Source: Burkholderiaceae bacterium
Lineage (GTDB): Bacteria; Pseudomonadota; Gammaproteobacteria; Burkholderiales; Burkholderiaceae_C
Reading direction: 5' to 3'
Length of the DNA: 34,586 nucleotides
Assembly: GCA_017848435.1 (NCBI GenBank)
Contig: JAFEHU010000010.1
Coordinates: 1-34,586 of the forward strand
Under the pieces are notes generated by a model. The model saw only the letters and a list, made by a program, of their open reading frames with translations. It ran no database searches and had not been told where the DNA came from. This document shows positions 8,168-17,200 of the stretch, one piece after another. The number at the start of each line of letters is the position of its first letter. Position 1 is the stretch's first letter. The translations under genes and the position numbers were made by a program.

Positions 8168-9472
8168 TCAGCCGGCCGCGAACACGGCGCGGGCGGCCTC
8201 CACCGTGGCGGCAATGTCCGCATCGGTGTGTGCCGCACTCACAAAACCGGCTTCGTACAGCGCCGGCGCGAAATACACACCGCGCTCGAGCATGCCGTGG
8301 AAGAAACGGTTGAAACGCGGGCCGTCGGTCGTCATCACGGTGGCGTAGTTCTGCGGCAGCGCATCGAGCAGGAAGAAGCCGAACATGCCACCTTCGCTGT
8401 CCCCGGTGAGCGTGAGACCGGCATCGCGTGCGGCGCCGATCAAACCAGCCACCAGGCTGCGCGTGCGCGCTTCCAGCGCCTCGTAAAAACCGGGTTTCGC
8501 GATTTCGCGCAGCGTGGCCAGGCCGCAGGCCGTGGCCACCGGGTTGCCGCTGAGTGTGCCCGCCTGGTAGACCGCGCCCAGCGGCGCGAGCTGCTGCATC
8601 ACCGCGCGCTTGGCGCCAAAGGCCGCCAGCGGCATGCCGCCGCCAATGACCTTGCCCATCACTGTCATGTCGGGTTCGAAACCGGAAATGAGTTGGGCAT
8701 AGACGCTCTGCGCGCCGCCGAGGGCCACCCGAAAGCCCGTCATGACTTCATCAAAGGCCAGCAGCGCGCCGTGCTGGGTGCACAGCTCGCGGCAGCGCTT
8801 CATGAAAGGCACCGACGCGCGCACAAAATTCATGTTGCCGGCAATCGGCTCGATCATCAGACAGGCGATCTCTGCGCCGTGCAGCGCAAAGGCTTCTTCG
8901 AGCTGCGCGATGTTGTTGTACTCCAGCACCAGCGTGTGCTGCACCACCTCGGGCGGCACACCGGCGCTGGTGGGGTTGCCAAAGGTGGCCAGGCCGGAGC
9001 CGGCTTTCACCAGCAGCGCGTCGGCGTGGCCGTGGTAGCAGCCCTCGAACTTGATCAGCTTGCTGCGGCCGGTGGCGCCACGCGCCAGCCGGATCGCGCT
9101 CATCGCGGCTTCGGTGCCGGAGCTGACCAGCCGCACCATCTCGATGGACGGCACCAGGCGCACGATTTCCTCGGCCAGCTCGACCTCGCGCTCGGTGGGT
9201 GCGCCGTACGAAAAGCCTTCGAGCACGGCTTTCTGCACCGCCTCGACCACGGCCGGATGGCCATGGCCCAGGATCATCGGGCCCCAGGAGCCGATGTAGT
9301 CGGTGTACTGCTTTCCGTTGGCGTCCCAGAAATAGGCACCCTGCGCGCGCTGCACAAACCGCGGCGTGCCGCCCACGGCCTTGAAGGCACGGACCGGGGA
9401 ATTGACCCCACCGGGAATCAGCGCTTTGGCGCGCTCGAAGAGTTGCAGGTTGCGGTCAGTGCTTGATGTCAT
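8168..9472 (-). CDS. hemL: Glutamate-1-semialdehyde 2,1-aminomutase
   Basis: A 434-residue PLP enzyme that converts glutamate-1-semialdehyde to 5-aminolevulinate in the C5 route to haem. Recognisable parts are [12 protein letters not shown] at the N-terminus, [38 protein letters not shown], and the PLP-binding Lys274 in [11 protein letters not shown], then QAGTLSGNP. Length is standard. The start at 9472 lies inside the last codons of the upstream thiD-like gene (17-nt overlap) and has no obvious Shine-Dalgarno, which suggests translational coupling. Confidence 0.97.
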   Translation of the reverse strand: MTSSTDRNLQLFERAKALIPGGVNSPVRAFKAVGGTPRFVQRAQGAYFWDANGKQYTDYIGSWGPMILGHGHPAVVEAVQKAVLEGFSYGAPTEREVELAEEIVRLVPSIEMVRLVSSGTEAAMSAIRLARGATGRSKLIKFEGCYHGHADALLVKAGSGLATFGNPTSAGVPPEVVQHTLVLEYNNIAQLEEAFALHGAEIACLMIEPIAGNMNFVRASVPFMKRCRELCTQHGALLAFDEVMTGFRVALGGAQSVYAQLISGFEPDMTVMGKVIGGGMPLAAFGAKRAVMQQLAPLGAVYQAGTLSGNPVATACGLATLREIAKPGFYEALEARTRSLVAGLIGAARDAGLTLTGDSEGGMFGFFLLDALPQNYATVMTTDGPRFNRFFHGMLERGVYFAPALYEAGFVSAAHTDADIAATVEAARAVFAAG

Positions 9473-10385
9473 TGCGCGGGAAGTTCAGAAGTTGCAGCTC
9501 GTCCACAGAGCCCTCACCGGGCTCATCGTCCTCGTCGCCGGACTGGGCCCAGAACATGCGGTCGGGCAGGATGTTGCCCATGCCGGGGCGAAAGCCAGCA
9601 TCCAGGCAACGGTCAAGGTAAGACAGCGCTTCGCCAGCAGCCTGCGGCAGCGCCACACCGCTGGCCAGCAGCGCCGTCAGCGCGCCGGACAAGGTGTCGC
9701 CAGCGCCGGCGAAAACAGCGTCGAAGCGCTCGAACTTTTCGCTGTGCATCACCTGCTGTGGCGACGCCAGCACGTTGTCGATGTGCTGCTCTGGCAACGG
9801 GATGCCGGTGACCAGTGTGTAAGGCGTGCCGGCTTCAGCGGCCGCGCGGGCAATGTCCTTGGCGCTCGGGGAGCGCTCGTTGCTCCAGTCGGGCAACAGC
9901 CAGCGCCACAGCGTGCTGTGGTTTCCAACCAACACCGCCGCCTGCGGCAGCATCAGCTCGCGGAAGGCGTCAAGGTAGGCGTCAATCTTGTTTTCATCCC
10001 ACCAGGAAAGGTTGGGCATGTAGGCGATCAGCGGCACGTCGGCGTAGTCGGACGCGATCTCGGCGACCACGCTGATGTTCTCCGGGGTGCCGATGAAACC
10101 GACCTTGATCGCTTGCACCGTCACGTCTTCCAGCAACGCGCGCGCCTGCTCGGCCACGGCCTCTTCGTCAAAGTCAAAGTGGTCGAATACCTCGGCGCTG
10201 TCGCGGGCGTAGCTGCCAGTCACCACCGGCAGGCCGTGCGCACCCACCGAGGCCACGGCCGTGATGTCGGCCGCCAGACCGCCTGCGCCACTCGGGTCGT
10301 TGGCATTGAACACCAGCACGCACACCGGGCTGCCGTCGGTGGTGTCAGCGTCGTCGGAAGGGGTGGAGGAGTCCGGTGGTGTCAT
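9456..10385 (-). CDS. thiD: ThiD/PdxK-family (ribokinase-like) kinase; annotated by family as HMP-P kinase
   Basis: A 309-residue ribokinase-fold kinase. [13 protein letters not shown] near residues 35-47 is the ThiD N-terminal signature, and [14 protein letters not shown] is the C-terminal anion hole. The family phosphorylates hydroxymethylpyrimidine (thiamine) or pyridoxal. ThiD enzymes have GTGCTLS with a catalytic Cys; here the position is Asp, as in PdxK/PdxY. The ThiD ATP-site stretches DPVMVAKSG and TPNLPEA are replaced by [13 protein letters not shown] and VGNHSTLW. The biochemical identity is therefore uncertain and the symbol provisional. I chose ATG 10385 after which a short acidic Ser/Thr/Asp tail precedes the fold; a TTG at 10451 is less likely. 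It overlaps hemL by 17 nt and is divergent from the rubredoxin gene. Confidence 0.75.
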   Translation of the reverse strand: MTPPDSSTPSDDADTTDGSPVCVLVFNANDPSGAGGLAADITAVASVGAHGLPVVTGSYARDSAEVFDHFDFDEEAVAEQARALLEDVTVQAIKVGFIGTPENISVVAEIASDYADVPLIAYMPNLSWWDENKIDAYLDAFRELMLPQAAVLVGNHSTLWRWLLPDWSNERSPSAKDIARAAAEAGTPYTLVTGIPLPEQHIDNVLASPQQVMHSEKFERFDAVFAGAGDTLSGALTALLASGVALPQAAGEALSYLDRCLDAGFRPGMGNILPDRMFWAQSGDEDDEPGEGSVDELQLLNFPRNDIKH

Positions 10386-10475
10386 GGCAAATGGGGCGGT
10401 CAGGGTGCTGGCCGAAGCGGTCCGGCTGCCCTGTATGAGCCGCCTTGACAACCATGAGACAGCCAGTCGCCCCGA

Positions 10476-10481
10476 TACAAT
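10476..10481 (+). promoter_or_regulatory. -10-like TACAAT upstream of rubredoxin gene
   Basis: TACAAT lies 35 nt before the GTG at 10517. A perfect TTGACA at 10445-10450 is 25 bp away, too far for a normal -35, so the pair is not claimed as one promoter. Confidence 0.35.
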
Positions 10482-10516
10482 AAGTCATTCTATTCGAGCC
10501 ATTTTTTGGAAACACT

Positions 10517-10690
10517 GTGACTGAATCAAAAACCTGGATGTGCCTGATTTGCGGCTGGATTTACGACGAAGCCGAAGGTGCACCCGACCATGGCATCGCT
10601 GCTGGCACCTTGTGGGCCGAGGTACCCATGAACTGGACCTGCCCCGAATGTGGCGCCCGCAAGGAAGACTTTGAAATGGTTCAAATCTAG
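10517..10690 (+). CDS. rubA: Rubredoxin
   Basis: A 57-residue electron carrier with a single iron held by four Cys in two knuckles: CLICG near residues 9-13 and CPECG near 42-46. The aromatic core (WMCLICGWIYDEAEG, LWAEVPMNWTCPECG) is typical. The start is GTG at 10517 with GGAA about 7 nt upstream; no ATG fits before the first Cys pair. Rubredoxins pass electrons to partners such as alkane hydroxylases or oxidative-stress enzymes; no partner is encoded nearby. In this lineage the gene commonly sits ahead of pilG. Its last 22 bases are repeated directly after the stop codon. Confidence 0.93.
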   Translation: MTESKTWMCLICGWIYDEAEGAPDHGIAAGTLWAEVPMNWTCPECGARKEDFEMVQI

Positions 10691-10712
10691 CTTTGAGATG
10701 GTGCAAATCTAG
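10669..10712 (+). repeat. Tandem duplication of the rubredoxin gene 3' end (2 x 22 bp)
   Basis: The last 22 bases of the gene (10669-10690, encoding FEMVQI and the stop) are followed at once by a second copy (10691-10712). They differ at two sites only, GAA/GAG and GTT/GTG, both synonymous. The second copy is shifted by one frame relative to the gene and is not translated with it. Confidence 0.9.
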
Positions 10713-10728
10713 GCCATGATGGCTGCAA

Positions 10729-10749
10729 GCGGCACCGCTTGGGTGCCGC
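10729..10749. terminator. Perfect 8-bp hairpin between rubA and pilG
   Basis: GCGGCACC (10729-10736) pairs with GGTGCCGC (10742-10749) around a 5-nt loop. No T-run follows. It could be a factor-dependent terminator, an attenuator, or a structure shielding the pilG ribosome site, which begins about 8 nt later. Function is not shown by the sequence. Confidence 0.45.
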
Positions 10750-10770
10750 ATTCCGCGAGGAGTCGAGGTC

Positions 10771-11169
10771 GTGAGCATTCCCCCAACGGGTCTGAAAATC
10801 CTGGTCATAGACGACAGCAACACCATCCGTCGCAGTGCCGAGATTTTTCTCAAGCAGGGCGGCCACGACGTATTGCTCGCCGAAGACGGCTTTGACGCAC
10901 TGGCCATGGTCAATGACCATCTGCCCGACCTGATCTTCTGCGACATCCTCATGCCGCGTCTGGACGGTTACCAGACCTGCGGCATCATCAAACGCAACGC
11001 GCGTTTCGCCAACACACCGATTGTCATGCTGTCTTCCAAAGACGGCGTTTTCGACAAAGCCCGTGGCCGCATGGTCGGTTCACAACAGTACCTGACCAAA
11101 CCTTTCACCAAGGACCAGCTGTTGCAGACCGTCCGGCAGTTCACGCCCGCCACCTCCGGAGACACCTGA
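10771..11169 (+). CDS. pilG: Pil-Chp response regulator PilG
   Basis: A 132-residue single-domain CheY-like receiver. The acidic pocket is Asp14-Asp15, the phosphoacceptor Asp58 (FCDILMPRLDG) and the conserved Lys110 (LTKPFT). PilG in Pseudomonas promotes pilus extension and twitching as an output of ChpA. Start is GTG 10771 with a GAGGAG-type ribosome site (around 10757-10762); this makes the normal short N-terminal tail. The stop overlaps the pilH start (TGATG). Position at the head of the pilGHIJ-chpA operon supports the name. Confidence 0.93.
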   Translation: MSIPPTGLKILVIDDSNTIRRSAEIFLKQGGHDVLLAEDGFDALAMVNDHLPDLIFCDILMPRLDGYQTCGIIKRNARFANTPIVMLSSKDGVFDKARGRMVGSQQYLTKPFTKDQLLQTVRQFTPATSGDT

Positions 11170-11534
11170 TGCCCATCCGCAAGATTCTGGTTGTAGACGA
11201 CTCCAAAACCGAGCTGATGTACCTGACTGGCCTGTTGCAGAAGGGCGGCTACACCGTGCGCACCGCCGAAAACGCCACCGAAGCGCTGGCCAGCCTGGCC
11301 ACCGAGAAGCCCGACCTGATCCTGATGGACGTGGTCATGCCCGGGCAGAACGGTTTCCAGCTGACCCGCACCATCTCGCGCGACCCGCTGTACGCTGACG
11401 TGCCCATCATCATGTGCACCAGCAAGAACCAGGAAACCGACCGCGTCTGGGGCATGCGCCAGGGCGCACGGGACTACATCACCAAGCCTGTGGACAGTGA
11501 CGAGCTGCAGGCCAAGATCCAGGCGCTGAACTAG
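11169..11534 (+). CDS. pilH: Pil-Chp response regulator PilH
   Basis: A 121-residue CheY-like receiver with Asp10-Asp11, phosphoacceptor Asp54 (LILMDVVMPGQNG) and Lys106 (ITKPVD). PilH is the second regulator of the Pil-Chp pathway; in Pseudomonas it acts against PilG, probably as a phosphate sink or by favouring retraction. It overlaps pilG by one base and is followed four bases later by pilI, so translation is likely coupled. Confidence 0.94.
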   Translation: MPIRKILVVDDSKTELMYLTGLLQKGGYTVRTAENATEALASLATEKPDLILMDVVMPGQNGFQLTRTISRDPLYADVPIIMCTSKNQETDRVWGMRQGARDYITKPVDSDELQAKIQALN

Positions 11535-11538
11535 CGCC

Positions 11539-12069
11539 ATGGCGAACCGTGAAGCCCTGAGGGAACTCCAAAGCCGGCTCGCTGACCGGCTGGAAGCCGC
11601 CAAGACCACTGCCGTGTCTGCCAACTGGCTGGCGGTGGAAGCCGCCGGGCAGAAGCTGCTGTTCCCGCTGCGCCAGTCGGGCGAGATTTTCTCGGTCGTC
11701 GGCGTGCAGTCGGTGGCCTACACACAGCCCTGGTTCCTCGGCGTGGCCAACCTGCGTGGCGGCCTGTTCGGCGTGGTGGACCTGGGTGGCTTCGTTTACG
11801 GCCAACCGTCGGTCGCTGCCAGCGCCGGTACCACCAACGAGGCACGGTTGGTGGCGGTCAACCAGACGCTGGAACGCAACTGCGCGCTGCTGGTGGACCG
11901 GCTTTCTGGCCTGCGCGGCCACGACGCGTTTCCCACCTCCGAGCCACCGGACCCGCAGGCACCGGTCTACTTTGGGCAGCGCTACACCGATGCCCATGGC
12001 CAGCTCTGGCAAGAACTCAACCTGCAACTGCTGTGCTCGCAGGAGCGCTTCATCCACATCAACGCGTAA
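11539..12069 (+). CDS. pilI: CheW-like adaptor PilI
   Basis: A 176-residue CheW-domain protein. An N-terminal helix (REALRELQSRLADRLEAA) is followed by the CheW fold, recognisable in FSVVGVQSVAYTQPWFLGVANLRGGLFGVVDLGGF. The adaptor links the receptor PilJ to the ChpA kinase at the pole. The order pilG-pilH-pilI-pilJ-chpA matches the Pseudomonas operon, which supports the name over a general CheW. Confidence 0.92.
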   Translation: MANREALRELQSRLADRLEAAKTTAVSANWLAVEAAGQKLLFPLRQSGEIFSVVGVQSVAYTQPWFLGVANLRGGLFGVVDLGGFVYGQPSVAASAGTTNEARLVAVNQTLERNCALLVDRLSGLRGHDAFPTSEPPDPQAPVYFGQRYTDAHGQLWQELNLQLLCSQERFIHINA

Positions 12070-12108
12070 CGCCCCCGCGCCGCCACACTTCCTAGACCAA
12101 GGCCCACC

Positions 12109-14241
12109 ATGTCTGTCGCTGACCAGCTCACAAAAATCATCCCTGGCAACCCCGACAACCCGGACACCGAAGAAGGTCTGATCGCCCTGCCTTTTCTGGG
12201 CAGCCAACCGGTCGCGCGGCACCAGCGCACACTGACCATTCTGTTCATCGCAGCCCTGGTGGTGTTGGGTGGTGCGGTGTTTTACACCCTGAACCAGGCC
12301 AACCAGCTGAGCCAGCAGGTTGCGGTGACCGGTCAGGCACTGATGCAGTCGCAACGGCTGGCCAAGTCGGTGTCGCAAGCGCTGGTGGGGGCCGAGCAGG
12401 CTTTCCTGGAGGTGCGCGACAGCGCGCAGGTGCTGTCCACCAACGTGCGGGCGCTGCGCAGCGGTGACGCGCAGCTGGGCGTGTCGGCCGCCTCTGGCGA
12501 GTACCAGGACAGCGTGGAAAAAGTCGTGCCGGGGATGGAGCGCGCCGAGAAAAACGCCGCGGTGGTACTGGCCCAGCAGAAGATCCTGACCCAGGTGGGT
12601 ACGGCGCTGCGCACCATCAACCGCCAGTCGGCCGACCTGCTGGAGATTGCCGAAACCGTGTCGTCGCTGAAGCTGCAGCAGGGCGCACCGGCCACCGAGC
12701 TGTCGGCCGCCGGCCAGCTGGTGATGCTGACCCAGCGCATTGGCAAATCGGCCAACGAATTCCTGACGGTGGAGGGGGTGAGCCCCGAGGCGGTGTTCCT
12801 GCTCGGCAAGGACCTGAACACCTTCAGCGAGATCACCAATGGCCTGATCAGCGGCAGCAACGAGCTGCGCCTGGCCAGTGCCCGCGACCCCCAGCTGCGT
12901 GAACAGCTGAGCACTTTGCTCAAGGTCTACCAGCAAACCCGCACCGAAGCCAGCGCCATCCTTGGCAACCTGCAAAGCCTGGTGGCCGCACGTGAAGCGC
13001 AAGGCGCCATCCTGGCCGACAGCGAACCGCTGCGCAAAGGGCTGGAGACCTTGCAAAGCCAGTTGTCGTCACAAGCCGGTTTCGGCTTTGGCGCGCTGCT
13101 GGCACTGCTGGTGCCGGCTGTGGCGGCCCTGCTGGCGGCGTTTGGCCTGTCGTATGTGCAGCTGCAGGAAGGCCGCAGCCGGGAAGCGATCGCCGAACGC
13201 CAGCGCCTGGAAGCCACGCAGCTGGAGCAGGAAGCCAAGCGGGTCAACGACGCCAACCAGGCGGCCATTTTGCGGCTGATGAACGAACTGCAGACCGTGG
13301 CCGAGGGCGACCTGACCAACGAAGCCACCGTGACCGAAGACATCACGGGCGCCATTGCCGACTCGGTCAACTACACGGTGGAAGAACTGCGCCAGCTGGT
13401 CGGTAACGTGCAGACCACCGCCGCCCGCGTGACACAGACCACGGCCCGGGTGGAAGCCACCTCCTCCGACCTGCTGGCCAGCTCCACCCAGCAGCTGAGC
13501 CAGATCCGGGAAACCGGCCAGTCGGTGCTGGACATGGCCGACCGCATCAACAGCGTGTCGTCCCAGGCGCAGCAGTCGGCCATGGTGGCGCGCCAGTCGC
13601 TGGTGGCCGCCGAATCGGGCCTGTCGGCGGTGCAGAACGCTATCGGCGGCATGAACGCCATCCGCGACCAGATCCAGGAAACCTCCAAACGCATCAAGCG
13701 GCTGGGCGAGTCGTCGCAAGAGATCGGTGAAATCACGGAGCTGATCTCGGACATCACCGAACAGACCAACGTGCTGGCGCTGAACGCCGCCATCCAGGCC
13801 GCGTCGGCAGGCGACGCAGGCCGCGGCTTCTCGGTGGTGGCCGAAGAGGTGCAGCGGCTGGCCGAGCGCTCGTCCGACGCGGCGCGCCAGATTGCCGCGC
13901 TGGTGAAAGCGATTCAGACCGACACCCAGGACGCGGTGGCCGCCATGGAGCGCTCCACTCGCGGTGTGGTTGAAGGGGCCAAGCTGTCCGACAACGCCGG
14001 CTCGGCCCTGACCGAGATTGACCAGGTGTCACGCCGCCTGGCCGAGCTGATCGAGCAGATTTCGCTCGCCGCTGCCAGCGAGGCCCAGTCCGCCAACGTG
14101 GTGGCCGGCAACATCCAGCAGATTTTTGCGGTGACCGAGCAAACCGGTGAAGGCACACGCTCCACGGCCCAGCAGGTGCGCGACCTGTCGCGCATTGCCG
14201 AAGAGCTGCGCCAGTCGGTCTCGCGCTTCAAGATCGCCTGA
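12109..14241 (+). CDS. pilJ: Type IV pilus methyl-accepting chemoreceptor PilJ
   Basis: A 710-residue transmembrane receptor. A short cytoplasmic tail precedes the first membrane helix (about residues 43-62). The periplasmic part contains PilJ-type four-helix sensor repeats (LAKSVSQAL..., [12 protein letters not shown]...). The second membrane helix lies near residues 322-345, followed by a HAMP-like region. The cytoplasmic signalling hairpin is clear: [20 protein letters not shown] then [18 protein letters not shown]. PilJ senses surface or pilus signals and activates ChpA. No methyltransferase or methylesterase gene follows within the window. Confidence 0.94.
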   Translation: MSVADQLTKIIPGNPDNPDTEEGLIALPFLGSQPVARHQRTLTILFIAALVVLGGAVFYTLNQANQLSQQVAVTGQALMQSQRLAKSVSQALVGAEQAFLEVRDSAQVLSTNVRALRSGDAQLGVSAASGEYQDSVEKVVPGMERAEKNAAVVLAQQKILTQVGTALRTINRQSADLLEIAETVSSLKLQQGAPATELSAAGQLVMLTQRIGKSANEFLTVEGVSPEAVFLLGKDLNTFSEITNGLISGSNELRLASARDPQLREQLSTLLKVYQQTRTEASAILGNLQSLVAAREAQGAILADSEPLRKGLETLQSQLSSQAGFGFGALLALLVPAVAALLAAFGLSYVQLQEGRSREAIAERQRLEATQLEQEAKRVNDANQAAILRLMNELQTVAEGDLTNEATVTEDITGAIADSVNYTVEELRQLVGNVQTTAARVTQTTARVEATSSDLLASSTQQLSQIRETGQSVLDMADRINSVSSQAQQSAMVARQSLVAAESGLSAVQNAIGGMNAIRDQIQETSKRIKRLGESSQEIGEITELISDITEQTNVLALNAAIQAASAGDAGRGFSVVAEEVQRLAERSSDAARQIAALVKAIQTDTQDAVAAMERSTRGVVEGAKLSDNAGSALTEIDQVSRRLAELIEQISLAAASEAQSANVVAGNIQQIFAVTEQTGEGTRSTAQQVRDLSRIAEELRQSVSRFKIA

Positions 14242-14263
14242 CGCAGCGCCGATACCGCACACC

Positions 14264-17200
14264 ATGGCCCATCCCGCCTCAGACGCCCCGCCCCACCACG
14301 GCAACCTCGCCACCGCCGACCTTGGCCCACTGGCCTGGGTGCTGGACGAACTGCGCAAAACACTCGACCAGGCCAACAAGGGGCTGCGCCGCTTTGCCCG
14401 CGAGGCCGACGCGGTACGGGCCAGCGTGGCCACCACGGCCGACGCGCCGCTGCCACCCGATACCGCGCCGCTGCGCGTGTCGCTCCAGCTGTTCCACCAG
14501 GCAGCGGGCGCCCTCACGCTGGTAGACCAACCCGGGCCCACCAAGCTGCTCAAGGCGGTGGAGGCGGTGGCGCACACGTTTGTGCAGGACCCTGCGCGCT
14601 GCACCGAACCGGCGGTGCAGACCGTGCAGCGGGCCTGCTTCGCGCTGGTGGATTGTCTGCAACGCGCACTGGGCGACAACCCGGTTTCGCCGGTGGCGCT
14701 GTTCCAACCCTACAAGGACGTGCAGGCCCTGGCCGGGGCCGACCGCGTCCACCCTGCCGACCTGTTCGAGCGCGACGATAAGCCCTGGCGCTGGCTGCCC
14801 TCGGCGTTGCCAGCTGGCACGTTGGCGGGCGACGCACCGGCCCAGCGTGCCGCACTCGACACCGCCGTCCTCGGCATCGTCCGTGCTGGCGACATGCGTG
14901 CCGCCCAGGCGCTGCGCGAACTGTCGCTGGGCCTGGCCAACACCACGGCCCAGCCGGAAACGCGCGTGTTCTGGCAACTCGCCGCCGCGTTGGGCGAAGG
15001 CCTGGCCCAGGGGCTGCTGCCCATGGACCTGTACGCCAAACGGGCGGCCTCGCGCATCTTGTTGCAGTACGCCAACCTGTCGCGGGGCGACACCCAGGTG
15101 TCCGAGCGGCTGGCGCAAGACCTGCTGTTCTTCTGCGCCCAGGCCGCACCACCCGACGCGGCCACGGCCCCGGTGCTGTCGGCCCTGCGCCAAACCTACC
15201 AGCTGCAACAGCATGCCCCGGCCAACTACACCCAGTCGGTGCTCGGCCTGTTCGACCCGGCCCTGTTGGGGCAGGCCCGCAAACGCATTGCGTCTGCCAA
15301 GGAGGCCTGGTCCTCGGTCAGTGGCGGCGACGCCAGCAAGTTGCGCCAGGTGGCCGAGCAGTTCGGTCTGGTGGCCGATTCGCTGGTCAAGCTGCACCCG
15401 CAAAGCGCCCAACTGGCCCAGACCCTGACACAGGTGGTGGACCACACCGTGCGCCAGGGCACCGCGCCCGGCACCCCGCTGGCGATGGAAGTGGCCACCG
15501 CCGTGCTGTACCTGGAAGCCAGTTGCGAAGAACTCGACCCGGCCGACGCGACACTGGCCGAACGCACCGGCCGCCTGTCGCAACGCCTGCAGCAGGTGCT
15601 CGCCGGCGCAGCGCCCGAGCCGCTGGAGCCCTGGATGGAGGCCCTCTACCGGCGCGTCAGCGACCGGCAAACCATGGGCAGCGTGGTCGGTGAGCTGCGC
15701 GCCAGCATGGACGAGCTGGAACGCGGGCTCGACCAGTACTTCCGCCAGCCCCAGGAGCGCCAGGCCCTGGTCAAGGTGCCGGCCCAGCTGGGGCAGATGC
15801 GTGGCGTCCTGTCGGTGCTGGGCCTGGACCAGGCCAGCCAGACCGTGCTGCACATGCGCGACGTGGTCGAACGGCTGCTCGCCAGCCCACCCGATGCCGC
15901 CGCCCTCAAGCCGGTGTTTGACCAGCTCGGCAACAACCAGGGTGCGCTCGGCTTCCTGATCGACATGCTGAACTACCAGCCGGCGCTCGCGCGCAAGCTG
16001 TTTGTGTTTGATGCCGCCACCGGCGAGCTCAGCCCCATCATGGGCCGCTCCACCGCCGTTCCGGATGCCGAGCCCGCCGCCCCCGAGAGCGCGGCACCGC
16101 CCATCCCGACCGACACGCCGCTGGCCGACCAGGCCCTCGCTGCCGCCGCGGCGGTGGCGGAAACCGCGCCCGCCGAACTCACCGAGCGGCTGGACAGCAT
16201 CGCCACTTTCGCCTCGCTGGCCGACCAGCCCGCGCTGGCCGCGGCTGCCCGCCAGGCCGCCAATGCGTTGGCGGCGCCCGAACAGCCCGAAGTCAGCGCC
16301 GCCATGGACCAGCTGGCCGCCCAGGCCGCACTCAGCGCCCAGCCGGCCGAGCCCGCCCCCGCACCACCGGCCACCGACTACGCCGAAGACGACCTGCTCG
16401 GCATCTTCCTGGACGAAGCGCGCGAGGTGCTGGCCACCGGCACCGCCGCCGTGCAGGCCCTGCACACCGCGCCTGACGACAACCAGCAACTCATCACCCT
16501 GCGCCGCAGCTTCCACACCCTCAAGGGCAGCTCGCGCATGGTCGGCCTGACCACTTTTGGCGAGGCCGCCTGGGCCCTGGAACAACTGCTCAACAGCTGG
16601 CTGGCCGACCACCTGAGTGCCAGCCCGGCGCTGCTGGCGGTGTGTGGCGAGTCGCTGCAGTCGTTGGCCGAATGGGTCGAAGCGGTTGCCCGCCACGACG
16701 ACAGTGCCTGGCAGGCCGAGCCCTTCCGTGCCCGCGCCGATGCGTTGCGCCTGGGCACCGCCGCAGTGCCACCGGCCGAAATGGCCACCCCACCAGAGGC
16801 CGTTGAGCTGTCCAGCGAACTGACCGCCGACGAACTCGATGGCCTCGCCCTGCTGGACGTGCCTGAAATCCACACCGAGGCCCCCACCGACCTGTCCGAC
16901 GCGGTCTCTACCGCGCCGCTGGCCGACATGGACTTCGACGCCATGTTCAGCGGCATCGACCTGAACCTGCCCGGCGCGGCGCCGGCCGAAGTCCAGGCCA
17001 TTGAAGACATCGACCTCGCCAGCCTGGCCAACATCCCCGAACCCGCAGCCGAAGTGCCCCTGCCACCGGCCAGCGAACTCGGCCACGACGTGCCGCTGGA
17101 CAGCGACGCGATCCCCGACGCCCCAGCCCCGGTGCGCGACAGCGGTTGGCTCAGCGAACTGCCCTCGCTCGACCTCACGCTGCCCGCAGAGGCCACACCG

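Noticed and set aside
10445-10481. Perfect TTGACA paired with TACAAT before rubA
   Set aside because: The spacing is 25 bp, well outside the 16-18 bp needed for a sigma-70 promoter, so they are not a pair.
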